Below, piece by piece: positions 10,327-17,602 of a stretch of 64,000 bases of DNA. The DNA comes from Enterovirga rhinocerotis. Its GTDB lineage: Bacteria > Pseudomonadota > Alphaproteobacteria > Rhizobiales > Beijerinckiaceae. Each line of letters opens with the position of its first letter. The first letter of the stretch is position 1. The notes below the pieces were generated by a model that was not told the origin of the DNA, searched no databases, and saw only the letters and a list, made by a program, of their open reading frames with translations. The stretch spans positions 1,240,001 through 1,304,000 of the forward strand of contig NZ_SNZR01000011.1 of the NCBI RefSeq assembly GCF_004363955.1. Reading direction: 5' to 3'. Position numbers and translations under genes: made by a program.

Positions 10327-11483
10327 AGGGTCGGGTTGGTCGTGAGGACGGCGATGAGCTGGGGCGCCTCGTCCCGGCCGGAGCCGTCGGCATCGTAATA
10401 GAGATGCCCCTTGCTCTCGACATAGAGGAAGCGGTCCGTCGCCGAGGTCGCCCGGCCCGTGGTGCTCAGCACGAATTGCTCGGGCGTGAGCTCGTCCCCG
10501 GCGACGAGCCCGCCGCCGAAGAGGGAGGCGCTGATCTGGAGCATGTCCTCGGCCGCGACGAAGTCGCGGATCATGTCGCGGTCCGGCGTCGTCGCGGAGA
10601 GCACGAAGGTGTCCGCGCCCGTCCCGCCATAGAGGTTGTCGATGCCCGCGCCGCCGATCAGCGTGTCGTTGCCCGCGCCGCCGCGGAGCGTGTCGCGCCC
10701 GCCCCCGCCGAAGAGGACGTTGTCGCCCCCGTTGCCCTGGAGGACGTTGTCGAGGTCGTTGCCGGTCGCGGTGGTGACGCCGTCGCGCAGGATCAGGCGC
10801 TCGACCGAGACGCCGTCGGCGAGGACGTAGCCGTCGACGCCCAGCATGGCGGTGTCGTAGCCCTCGCCCGCCTCCTCGACCATCACGTCGCCGAGATCGT
10901 CGATGTAATAGATGTCGTTGCCAGTACCGCCGATGAGGGTGTCGGCACCGCCCCGCCCGTCGAGCCGGTCGTTGCCGGCTCCGCCCGAGAGGGTGTTCGC
11001 GCCGCTATTGCCCTGCAGGAGGTTGTCGAGCGCGTTGCCCGAGCCGCTGAGATCGGCCGTGCCCATCAAGATGTCGTTGCCGGCGCCGCCCCACATGGTA
11101 TCCGCGCCGAGGCCGCCGTCGAGGCGGTCGTCGCCCTCGCGGCCATCCAGCATGTCCGCTTCCGAGCCGCCGCGGAGGACATCGCCGAAAGTGCTGCCGC
11201 TGATGTCGGCAACCCCCCAGACGTCCGAAAAATCAACGTAGACGCTGGTGCTGGGCTGGCTGCTAGGCGGCAAATCAAAGGTTATTAGGTACAATTGTGA
11301 CGATACGGGGTCGTTGTAGCCAAATGTATCATAACTCCATCTCCAAAATTGATGCTCGCTACCTTCGTATACATCAACAGCATCCGTGGATGTCGCGGGG
11401 ACGCTTATTTCTTCTCGGTATATAGCGCTTTGCGATCCACGGATTATAGGCACGGCAAATTCTCCCTCTACCCGCCGCTTCAT
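10296..11483 (-). CDS. RTX (hemolysin-type) calcium-binding protein, mosaic
   Basis: 395 aa, probably exported by a type I secretion system through its C-terminal signal. From about residue 95 it is a string of GGxGxDxL nonapeptide repeats (GGSEADMLDG, GGLGADTMWGG, GGAGNDRLDG, GGTGNDIYYID, GGGGRDTLRGG, GGAGNDTLIGG, GGTGADTFVLS) that bind Ca2+ as a beta-roll. The end has the usual FLYVESKGHLYYDADGSG / APQLIAVLT / TAAHFDIVI pattern. The first 85 residues match nothing known to me and their DNA (11230-11483) is visibly AT-richer than the repeats, so the gene looks like a fusion of a foreign N-terminus to a resident RTX module. No transport genes are nearby. Confidence 0.82.
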   Translation of the reverse strand: MKRRVEGEFAVPIIRGSQSAIYREEISVPATSTDAVDVYEGSEHQFWRWSYDTFGYNDPVSSQLYLITFDLPPSSQPSTSVYVDFSDVWGVADISGSTFGDVLRGGSEADMLDGREGDDRLDGGLGADTMWGGAGNDILMGTADLSGSGNALDNLLQGNSGANTLSGGAGNDRLDGRGGADTLIGGTGNDIYYIDDLGDVMVEEAGEGYDTAMLGVDGYVLADGVSVERLILRDGVTTATGNDLDNVLQGNGGDNVLFGGGGRDTLRGGAGNDTLIGGAGIDNLYGGTGADTFVLSATTPDRDMIRDFVAAEDMLQISASLFGGGLVAGDELTPEQFVLSTTGRATSATDRFLYVESKGHLYYDADGSGRDEAPQLIAVLTTNPTLTAAHFDIVI

Positions 11484-11540
11484 GCTTCTTGAGCGGAGAA
11501 GTGACAGCAGACACCCACAACGGCAAGTCGATCCTTCGCC

Positions 11541-11557
11541 CGATCACGTACGGGCAG
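11541..11557 (-). promoter_or_regulatory. 17-bp shared upstream element, copy 1
   Basis: Read on the minus strand this is CTGCCCGTACGTGATCG, 58 bp upstream of the RTX start. The same 17 bases lie 48 bp upstream of the HD gene start (14321-14337), in the same orientation. It may be a promoter core, an operator or a recombination remnant. Confidence 0.3.
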
Positions 11558-11706
11558 ACAAACACCTCTCGCGGTCAGGTCGGTCGGGATCATGGCAGGT
11601 CGGGCGATCGAGAGGACGGCCCCGGCGACAACGTCGAGCAGCCGGGCGGGCTCCTGCACTATGGCGAGGTGGTCCCCGAGACCCGTCGCGTTCGGAGGGC
11701 TCGCGC

Positions 11707-12027
11707 ATGACCGGGCCTCACGATCGGCGCGGCTTTCTCCGCGGCCTCCCCTCGCTCCCGCTCGTCGGCGGCTCGGTGGCGTTGCTCGGGCAGCCGACGG
11801 CGGCGGTCGTACCCGCCACCCACGGCCTGCTGCGGAACTACGGCTCCTGGCTCTTCATGGAACGGCGCCTGCTGTCGTTCGAGATGTACGGGGAGGATCG
11901 GCAGTACCACGTGCCTAACACCACTAGCGGTCACTTCCATGGGGAGGAGGTGCGCGCCGGGATCGTGTATCCGTCGTCTCGCCCCGCCGTCATCCTCAGC
12001 GCGGCCGGTGCGCCCCTCGAACCATGA
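11707..12027 (+). CDS. Small exported protein with Tat-like signal, unknown function
   Basis: 106 aa. The N-terminus MTGPHDRRGFLRGLPSLPLV has a twin-Arg motif followed by a hydrophobic core (LVGGSVALLG), as in Tat substrates, although a large cofactor-binding domain is absent. The mature part contains LLRNYGSWLFMERRLLSFE and a His/Gly-containing end. Its stop overlaps the start of the next small gene (ATGA at 12024). The ATG at 11707 is preferred over the in-frame start at 11386, which would antisense the RTX gene. No function is assigned. Confidence 0.6.
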   Translation: MTGPHDRRGFLRGLPSLPLVGGSVALLGQPTAAVVPATHGLLRNYGSWLFMERRLLSFEMYGEDRQYHVPNTTSGHFHGEEVRAGIVYPSSRPAVILSAAGAPLEP

Positions 12028-12218
12028 GTCCCGTCCTCGCCCTCCAGGCCTTCGCTCGCGCCCGTCTCGACGGCTGGCGCGAGCGGAGGAGGCTGAACCG
12101 AATCGCATGGCGCGTTCGGAAGGCTTCAGCCCTCCGGCGCCGGGCCGAACAGCTCGACGAAGAGGCGGTGCGCCGGTTCAATGCCGAGTATCCGATCGTT
12201 GGCGGACGGCGGCGGTGA
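12024..12218 (+). CDS. Small Arg-rich helical protein, unknown function
   Basis: 64 aa with 15 or more Arg residues and a predicted all-helical shape: ARARLDGWRERRRLNRIAWR, then KASALRRRAEQLDEEAVRRF. The strong positive charge would suit nucleic-acid or membrane-surface binding. It is coupled by ATGA to the small exported protein. It lies about 100 bp outside the distal repeat of the tRNA-Pro island. Confidence 0.5.
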   Translation: MSPVLALQAFARARLDGWRERRRLNRIAWRVRKASALRRRAEQLDEEAVRRFNAEYPIVGGRRR

Positions 12219-12314
12219 TTCCGTACCGATCATAACCGCCGTGCCGTCACGGCGCCGTCACGGGCAAAATGAGGGCGGGAAGGCTGCGGGCTCTGCCTTC
12301 CTAACATACTGATC

Positions 12315-12362
12315 TCAGAGGGAAAATTTGGTCGGAGCGAGAGGATTCGAACCTCCGACCCC
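12315..12362 (-). repeat. Distal attachment-site copy with tRNA-Pro 3' fragment
   Basis: 48 bp identical to 14956-15003. It contains the T-arm, acceptor 3' strand and CCA of tRNA-Pro but nothing of the anticodon or D arms, so it is not a tRNA gene. Identity stops abruptly at a C/T difference (12363 versus 15004). Confidence 0.85.
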
Positions 12363-12423
12363 CTAGGCTTCGGCTTCGGTGTCTCGGTCGTCATGCCGAC
12401 ACTGGTATCGCTTAGGGGCGATC

Positions 12424-12999
12424 TCACTCGATGCTCGGAGCACTGATCCTCTGCAGTAGAGGCTTTACCTCCTCAGTCAAACATCTCTCGGCTTCATCAC
12501 GCCTGTATTTCGGCTTGAGCGAAATTAATTTTTCGACAAGCGAATCGTCGGCTTCGTTTGGACTGCGCCGCTTGTGCAAAAAGACCATGGTGGAGAGAAG
12601 TTCAAGGTGGTTGACATTCGAGCTGTCGAACAAGGATGCAAAACTATCAAGTCCACTTTCAACAGAATCAAGATAAGCATTGGCCTTGTATTTAACTGCT
12701 TCGCAAGAAGACCCGGCCTTCACGATATATCTATTATCATAATCTACATAAGTTATATCAACGCCTCCCACTGCTGACGCGATATCGAGGTCGCCCGCTA
12801 AGTCGCGGCTGAATGCACCATATGTATAGATTGTGAAGGTATAGCCGGTATTTACACCCAATCCCTCATCAAGGATGTGGAATATCTTTTGAACTGCCTT
12901 TTTCCCTAGCCGGCCGCTGGAGCCGAAGCGCTCAGCGACGCGAGAGATCAAGCCGAGCTTTTCCATCGTCCGTACAGGCGCTGGTGCGACGTTGGTCAT
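12424..12999 (-). CDS. YwgA/Panacea-like small protein coupled to the HD gene
   Basis: 191 aa. The N-terminal half resembles the YwgA / DUF4065 (Panacea)-like pattern: a short helical start, GRLGKKAVQKIFHILDE (aligned with the LQKLIYLL-type helix), then YTFTIYTYGAFSRDLAGDLD (aligned with the yGP-S-x-L segment), followed by VGGVDITYVD. The C-terminal half is helical, with a basic end. Its ATG at 12999 overlaps the stop of the HD-domain gene as ATGA, so the HD protein is made first and this one in coupled fashion. B. subtilis ywfO (HD) and ywgA are also neighbours, which supports a functional pair. Low GC like its partner. A role as partner or antitoxin is inference; the family call rests on motif resemblance only. 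Confidence 0.6.
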   Translation of the reverse strand: MTNVAPAPVRTMEKLGLISRVAERFGSSGRLGKKAVQKIFHILDEGLGVNTGYTFTIYTYGAFSRDLAGDLDIASAVGGVDITYVDYDNRYIVKAGSSCEAVKYKANAYLDSVESGLDSFASLFDSSNVNHLELLSTMVFLHKRRSPNEADDSLVEKLISLKPKYRRDEAERCLTEEVKPLLQRISAPSIE

Positions 13000-14273
13000 G
13001 CTGCCCCCAAGCGATGAAGAGCCTCGGCACGTTCATTTTGTGCTACGTATATGCGACGCTGATTCACAGTTTGCAGTCCATTAACAACCGGCGACCGAGT
13101 CGCCAAGGGAACTGAGCGTACGCCCCGCCCGAAGGGTTCTCGCAGGCGAATTTCTTCTCGCTGAAATTTATACCAAGATTTCTTAGCGTCTCTGATAACA
13201 ATGTCGAGGTCATCCAGCTTGGCTTTGACTTCATCAAATTTCTCAAGGTCTTCGAGTCCTGGCACCTCGGGTGTATTGAAGATCAATCGATGATGATCCC
13301 TTGAGCAGATCGCAGAACAGGAAGCATTGCTGGATTCTGAAGCGATTTCACTCAGCATTCTCCAATCGTCCCACTTCAAATATTCTTCGATCTCGCCTTC
13401 GTTCGGCGACGGGAATGTGCCGCCGTGTTTTTCTAAAACATGGCTTGCGGCCTCTGCGTAGTGATGATCATATATCACTCTGGTCTTATGAAAATAAACC
13501 TGCGTAAACATCATGTATCTTGCAATAAGCAATCCTTCAACAGCGTGAATACCATCGTCCTCCACGCCGATTACGTGACCGAATCCGTCCTCATCGTCGC
13601 AAAGACACACTGTATTGACGACACGATCAAGGTCGTACCGGCCGTACGTTACGCCTGTATGATAACTGTCGCGGAGCAGATAGTCCATTCGATCTGCATC
13701 CATCTGGCCGGCAATTATATCCTTCCAGACTATAGATTTACCCACGTCCGCGCTGCCCTCGAACATCGACGAGATATCGGAGAATTTTATTCCATAGTTG
13801 TTCTTATTTATGGGATGATTTTCGATGATATCGGCGAGTTTATATTTTACGGCTGCGGCGGAGTATTGTTCGTGCACGAACCTCTTCCCGGTCTCCTCGT
13901 TGACAGGGAAGCTTTCTTCCGCGGCATGCGATAGCGGACCGTGACCGAGGTCATGGGTTAGGGCGGCGAGCCTGATTATTTGCTTCTGACGCTTGAGACC
14001 TGCTTCATCGAAGCCATGCTCCGTACGGAGCAGGTCGGCATCTTTCGTCGCGATGCCTTCGAACAAGCGCGTTGCTGTATGGCATACCCCAAGCGAATGC
14101 TCGAAGCGAGTATGTGAAGCGCCCGGGTAGACGTAGTCGGTCCAGGCGAGTTGCTTGATCCGACGTAGGCGTTGAAACGGTGCCGAATTGATGATCTCCC
14201 ACTCCAGCGGGTTGAATTCTATCATCCCGTGGATTGGGTCTCTGATAGCGTAACGCTGAGTTAGCCGAGACAT
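12996..14273 (-). CDS. HD-domain phosphohydrolase (YwfO/dGTPase/SAMHD1-like)
   Basis: 425 aa from the ATG at 14273. The HD metal site is complete: His59 in TRFEHSLGV, His107-Asp108 in ALTHDLGHGPLSH and Asp192 in MDADRMDYLLRDS, the layout of dNTP triphosphohydrolases (dGTPase, SAMHD1, B. subtilis YwfO). The N-terminal RDPIHGMIEF and RLRRIKQLAW motifs are also typical. The protein probably hydrolyses nucleotides in the cytosol; several HD dNTPases of this type deplete dNTPs against phage. The frame is open to a GTG at 14327, but MSRLTQRYAIRDPIHG is the family-like start. The gene is low in GC, inside the tRNA-Pro island, and coupled to the YwgA-like gene. A possible promoter (TTGACC, 17 bp, TACGTG on the minus strand, 14353-14325) overlaps the shared 17-bp element. 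Confidence 0.85.
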   Translation of the reverse strand: MSRLTQRYAIRDPIHGMIEFNPLEWEIINSAPFQRLRRIKQLAWTDYVYPGASHTRFEHSLGVCHTATRLFEGIATKDADLLRTEHGFDEAGLKRQKQIIRLAALTHDLGHGPLSHAAEESFPVNEETGKRFVHEQYSAAAVKYKLADIIENHPINKNNYGIKFSDISSMFEGSADVGKSIVWKDIIAGQMDADRMDYLLRDSYHTGVTYGRYDLDRVVNTVCLCDDEDGFGHVIGVEDDGIHAVEGLLIARYMMFTQVYFHKTRVIYDHHYAEAASHVLEKHGGTFPSPNEGEIEEYLKWDDWRMLSEIASESSNASCSAICSRDHHRLIFNTPEVPGLEDLEKFDEVKAKLDDLDIVIRDAKKSWYKFQREEIRLREPFGRGVRSVPLATRSPVVNGLQTVNQRRIYVAQNERAEALHRLGAA

Positions 14274-14320
14274 GGGCGCCCGCGACCTTCGACCTGGGCG
14301 CCAAAGATGGACGCTCCTCA

Positions 14321-14337
14321 CGATCACGTACGGGCAG
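14321..14337 (-). promoter_or_regulatory. 17-bp shared upstream element, copy 2 / possible HD promoter
   Basis: Identical to 11541-11557. On the minus strand it contains TACGTG, which sits 17 bp after TTGACC (14353-14348), a plausible -10/-35 pair 50-75 bp before the HD gene start. Confidence 0.3.
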
Positions 14338-14437
14338 GTCAGCCGCCGGTCAAAGGTGGGCGGGCTGAGGAGGATTGCTTTCCCCAGGAAACATCAGAGC
14401 GTCGAAGCCTAGCCGAGCTTGTAACCAGCGGTGGAAT

Positions 14438-14509
14438 CTAGGGCTGCGTACGATGATAGTCGACGCCACCGGACCCGGCGAGGACCCCGAGCACGGCGAC
14501 CGACTTCAT
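14438..14509 (-). pseudogene. Signal-peptide-like remnant following the RHH pseudogene
   Basis: A 23-codon frame (starting MKSVAVLGVLAGSGG) whose ATG overlaps the stop of the RHH pseudogene as ATGA, exactly as the META gene overlaps the intact RHH gene at 8630. It reads like the start of a signal peptide and then stops. I take it as the truncated second gene of a decayed RHH plus secreted-protein cassette. Confidence 0.45.
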
Positions 14510-14799
14510 GCGTCTGCCGTCCGCTTCGCCCGCGCTTTCGCGACCATGGCCGGCTTCTCAACGAGCGCCTTCCGGCGCGCCGCCTTGACCTCGGCCGGAG
14601 CCTCAACGCCCTTCAGCGCCTCGTCGGCCGCGCTGGCGGCCTTAACGGGCGCGGGCGGCCTTCTCCGCGACAGTCGGCGCTGTCGCGCCTGGCGCCTTTG
14701 CCGAGGCCTTCGGAGCGCTCATCGAACCGCTCGGCGAGGACGCGCCGGATCGCCTCGGGCCTCGCCTTGGAGCCTCGGCGGCTGAGAGGCGCACCCCGG
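14506..14799 (-). pseudogene. Disrupted homologue of the RHH-like gene at 8630-9043
   Basis: The end, from VKAASAADEALKG to the stop at 14506-14508, matches the intact protein's tail closely (VEKPAMVAKAR is identical), as does RPEAIRRVLAERF nearer the start. These pieces lie in different frames: at least two frameshifts separate them, and about 45 bp of the RHH core after GVRLS is missing. It is therefore a decayed paralogue, located inside the island between the HD gene and tRNA-Pro. Confidence 0.75.
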
Positions 14800-14908
14800 C
14801 CACGTCGCGCGGCCGGGCAGGGGGACGTCGGCCGCGACGACTTGTCCCCAGGATTGGGGCGGGGGTTCAGACCCCCCGGATTTGAACCCCCGGTGACCCC
14901 CCCGTGCC

Positions 14909-14938
14909 AAAAACGAAGAAAGCCGCCTCGCGGCGGCT
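14909..14938 (-). terminator. Rho-independent terminator after tRNA-Pro
   Basis: On the minus strand AGCCGCC-GCGA-GGCGGCT (14938-14921) is followed by a U-rich run (TTCTTCGTTTTT). It ends tRNA-Pro transcription before the island genes. Confidence 0.75.
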
Positions 14939-14955
14939 CCTCGTATCTCTCTGAT

Positions 14956-15003
14956 TCAGAGGGAAAATTTGGTCGGAGCGAGAGGATTCGAACCTCCGAC
15001 CCC
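14956..15003 (-). repeat. tRNA-proximal attachment-site copy
   Basis: 48 bp identical to 12315-12362; it spans the 3' 34 nt of tRNA-Pro and 14 bp downstream. See the island entry. Confidence 0.85.
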
Positions 15004-15047
15004 TAGTCCCCCAGACTAGTGCGCTAACCGGGCTGCGCTACGCTCCG
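14970..15047 (-). tRNA. tRNA-Pro (anticodon GGG)
   Basis: Cloverleaf with acceptor pairs CGGAGCG/CGCTCCG, D-arm GCGC...GCGC, anticodon stem CTAGT/ACTAG around loop CTGGGGG (GGG at positions 34-36), T-arm GAGG-TTCGAAT-CCTC, discriminator A and encoded CCA. The G in the first anticodon position reads CCC/CCU proline codons. Its 3' end is the integration site of the island. Confidence 0.95.
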
Positions 15048-15147
15048 ACGTCCCGGCCGAGTCCGACCGGGTGGGGACCGGTTTCCTAAGGCGTTCGGCG
15101 CGTTCCCGCAACCCTCTTTTGATGCGCATCGCGTGTTCCGCAGAGGA

Positions 15148-15585
15148 TCATGCCTCCAGCGGGGCGAGGACGCCGAGAAGCGTCTCGGGGAGCGGGACGG
15201 GGCGGCTCGTCGCGCGGTCGACATAGACGTGGACGAAATGGCCCTCGGCGGAGGCCGAATCCTCCTCGTTCCTGAACAGCCCGATCTCGTAGCGCACCGA
15301 GGAGCGCCCGCGATGGCCGATCCTGAGGCCCGCCACGACCGTGTCGGGGAAGGTCATCGGCGCGAAATAGCGGCACTGGCTCTCGACCGCGTAGCCGATC
15401 ACCGTGCTCGCACGGATGTCGATGGCGCCGCTCTCGACGAGATAGCCGCTGACGGCCGTGTCGAAATACGAGTAATAGGTCACGTTGTTCACGTGGCCAT
15501 AGACGTCGTTGTCCATCCAGCGCGTCGGGATCGTCCGGAACAGGCGGTAATCGGAGCGCCGGCCGGGAGGCTGGCGGGTGCTCAT
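15148..15585 (-). CDS. 4HBT-family acyl-CoA thioesterase (YbgC/FadM-like)
   Basis: 145 aa hotdog-fold thioesterase. The motif TRWMDNDVYGHVNNVTYYSY carries the catalytic Asp and the HVNN turn of the YbgC/FadM group, followed by the long helix region and RYEIGLFRNEE. It hydrolyses acyl-CoA thioesters in the cytosol; the chain preference is not predictable. Its ATG overlaps the tctA stop (ATGA at 15582-15585), so it is the last gene of the tctCBA operon. That suggests the imported carboxylate may be metabolised through a CoA ester. Confidence 0.85.
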   Translation of the reverse strand: MSTRQPPGRRSDYRLFRTIPTRWMDNDVYGHVNNVTYYSYFDTAVSGYLVESGAIDIRASTVIGYAVESQCRYFAPMTFPDTVVAGLRIGHRGRSSVRYEIGLFRNEEDSASAEGHFVHVYVDRATSRPVPLPETLLGVLAPLEA

Positions 15586-17084
15586 GCCGGCTGGGCCCGC
15601 TTTGCGGCCTTCGGCCGTCCCCAGAGCCAGATGGCGACCGGCCAGAGCAGCGCCGCGAAGGTCATGGCGGCGAGGATCGCCGAGACCGGGCGGTCGAAGA
15701 ACGGCAGGATCGAGCCGTCCGACTTGATCAGCGATGTCACGAAACTCTGCTCCACCATCGACCCCATCACGATCCCGAGCACCATGCCCGCGACCGGATA
15801 GCCGTTCGCCTCGAGGACATAGCCGATGATGCCGAAGGCCGCCACGATGAGCACGGCCGAGAGGTTGTTGCCGGTCGCGAAGGAGCCGACGGCGGCGCAG
15901 ACCAGCACCACCGGCATGATCGCGGCGCGCGGCGCCCGCATGACGTGGCTCGTGCCGCGGATCATCATGATCCCGAGCGGGATCATGATGATGTTGGCGA
16001 TCAGGAAGATGATGTAGAGCGCATACATGCTCGAGGCGCGCTCGGTGAAGAGCGTCGGGCCGGGATTGAGGCCCTTCATGTAGAGGACCCCGATCGCGAT
16101 GGCGGTGATCGTGTCGCCCGGGATGCCGAAGAGGAGCGAGGGCACCCAGCCCGAGGCGAGGCTCGCATTGTTGCTGGCGCCGGCCTCGACCAGCCCCTCC
16201 GGATGGCCGGTGCCGAATTTCTGCGGCTCCTTCGAGAACTTCTTCGCCATGGCGTAGCTGACCCAGGCCGCCATGTCGGCGCCGGCGCCCGGCAGCACGC
16301 CGATGATGATGCCGATAACGTTCCCGCGCGTCATCTGCTTCCAGTATTGCTTGGTCAGCGCGATCTGGCCCGCGAGGATCGAGCCGAACCTGCGGTGGGC
16401 GAGCTTGGGCGGCTCCGGCTGAAGGAGCGCGCGCATCACCTCCGAGACGGCGAAGGCGCCGACCAGCGCCGGCACGGCCTCGATGCCGCCGAGGAGGTCG
16501 GTGAGGCCGAAGGTGAAGCGCGGCACGCCGCCCGGATTCTCCATGCCGACGCAGGAGATCAGGAGCCCGAGCAGCATGGAGGCGATGGCCTTCACGGGCG
16601 AGGAGCGCGCCACCAGCGTCGCGCACATCAGGCCCATGATGCCGAGCCAGAAATACTCGTAGGTCGAGAAGGAGAAGGCGATCTCGGCGAGGAGCGGCGC
16701 CATGGCCACGAGCGAGATCGTCCCCGCGATGCCGCCGATGGCGCTGAACCAGAGGCAGATGCCGAGGGCCAGTTCCGGCCGGCCCTTGCGGGTCATCGCA
16801 TAGGCTTCGTCCGTATAGGCGGCGGAGGCCGGCGTGCCGGGGATGCGCAGCAGCGTGCCGGGGATGTCGCCGGAGAAGATCGCCATGGCCGAGGCGGAGA
16901 TGATCGTCGCGATCGCGGCGATGGGCGAGAGGTAGAAGGTGACGGGCACGAGCAACGCCGTCGCCATCGTCGCCGAGAGGCCGGGAAGGCAGCCGACGAC
17001 GAGCCCGTAGATCGACGACAGCAGGATCGCGAGGACCACGTCGGGCGCCGCGACCATCCGCAGGGCTTCGAGGACGGTGCTCAC
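15582..17084 (-). CDS. tctA: Tripartite tricarboxylate transporter, large permease TctA
   Basis: 500 aa with 10-12 hydrophobic spans, the large membrane subunit of a TTT transporter that imports citrate-like or other carboxylates with the help of a periplasmic binding protein. Family landmarks: GLVVGCLPGLSATMATALL near the start, GDIPGTLLRIPGTPASA, and the repeated half-site GVLPGAGADMAAWVSYAMAK / FGIPGDTITAIAIG. It starts with GTG. It follows tctB after 10 bp and overlaps the thioesterase gene by 4 bp. Confidence 0.93.
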   Translation of the reverse strand: MSTVLEALRMVAAPDVVLAILLSSIYGLVVGCLPGLSATMATALLVPVTFYLSPIAAIATIISASAMAIFSGDIPGTLLRIPGTPASAAYTDEAYAMTRKGRPELALGICLWFSAIGGIAGTISLVAMAPLLAEIAFSFSTYEYFWLGIMGLMCATLVARSSPVKAIASMLLGLLISCVGMENPGGVPRFTFGLTDLLGGIEAVPALVGAFAVSEVMRALLQPEPPKLAHRRFGSILAGQIALTKQYWKQMTRGNVIGIIIGVLPGAGADMAAWVSYAMAKKFSKEPQKFGTGHPEGLVEAGASNNASLASGWVPSLLFGIPGDTITAIAIGVLYMKGLNPGPTLFTERASSMYALYIIFLIANIIMIPLGIMMIRGTSHVMRAPRAAIMPVVLVCAAVGSFATGNNLSAVLIVAAFGIIGYVLEANGYPVAGMVLGIVMGSMVEQSFVTSLIKSDGSILPFFDRPVSAILAAMTFAALLWPVAIWLWGRPKAAKRAQPA

Positions 17085-17094
17085 GCGTCGGACC

Positions 17095-17598
17095 TCACGA
17101 CCAGGGCATCGGCAGGAGGCCGGCGGGGAGGGGCACGCGCAGCAGCTTGTAGAAGACGAGATGGACGGCGACGGGGCCGATGGTGCCGAGCGCGAGGGCG
17201 AGCCGCCAGCGGCCGCCGAAGGCGAAGACCATGGCGACGATCATCAGGAAGGTCGTCGGCACGAAGCCGAGCCGGTCGACCGCGAGGACGTAGAACAGGA
17301 GCAGGGCGGGCGGCAGGGCCGCCTTCAGGCTTCGCAGCGGCGTCGGCGGCGCGGCATGGGGCGCGCCGTGGGCCACTTCGCTCTCCTCGACGGCGGCCTC
17401 CGCCTCGTCCTCGAAGCTGCGCCCCACGCCGAAGGCGATGAGGCCGCCGCACAGGATGAGCAGGAGACCGATGAGGGTCGGGAAGGCGGCGGGGCCGACC
17501 TCCTGGCCCGGAACGGGCGGAAGCTGTGCGCCGACATAGGCGGCGGCCGCGCCGAGGGCGGCGACCGCGCCGCCCGTCACACGGTCGGAGAGCAGCAC
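17095..17598 (-). CDS. tctB: Tripartite tricarboxylate transporter, small permease TctB
   Basis: 167 aa, four predicted spans: near residues 8-25, 40-58, 92-110 and 118-150, with a charged, Ala/Pro-rich loop (EDEAEAAVEESEV) in between. This small, poorly conserved subunit is identified by its place between TctC and TctA and by GPAAFPTLIGLLLIL, which resembles the TctB start. It is separated by only 4 bp from tctC. Confidence 0.88.
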   Translation of the reverse strand: MLLSDRVTGGAVAALGAAAAYVGAQLPPVPGQEVGPAAFPTLIGLLLILCGGLIAFGVGRSFEDEAEAAVEESEVAHGAPHAAPPTPLRSLKAALPPALLLFYVLAVDRLGFVPTTFLMIVAMVFAFGGRWRLALALGTIGPVAVHLVFYKLLRVPLPAGLLPMPWS

Positions 17599-17602
17599 GG
17601 CG

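Larger units (their letters stand above)
12315..15003. mobile_element. Small genomic island in tRNA-Pro(GGG), HD/YwgA-like cargo
   Basis: A 2.6-kb segment bounded by an exact 48-bp direct repeat (12315-12362 and 14956-15003). The right copy forms the last 34 nt of the intact tRNA-Pro gene plus 14 bp beyond it; the left copy is an orphan tRNA 3' fragment. That geometry is the classical attL/attR signature of tyrosine-recombinase integration into a tRNA 3' end. The enclosed DNA is clearly lower in GC over 12424-14273. No integrase is present between the repeats, so it is either a non-autonomous or decayed element, or one mobilised in trans. Confidence 0.75.

Noticed and set aside
12329-12362. 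tRNA-like sequence
   Set aside because: Only the 3' half of tRNA-Pro is present; no anticodon or D arm. Kept as an attachment-site remnant.
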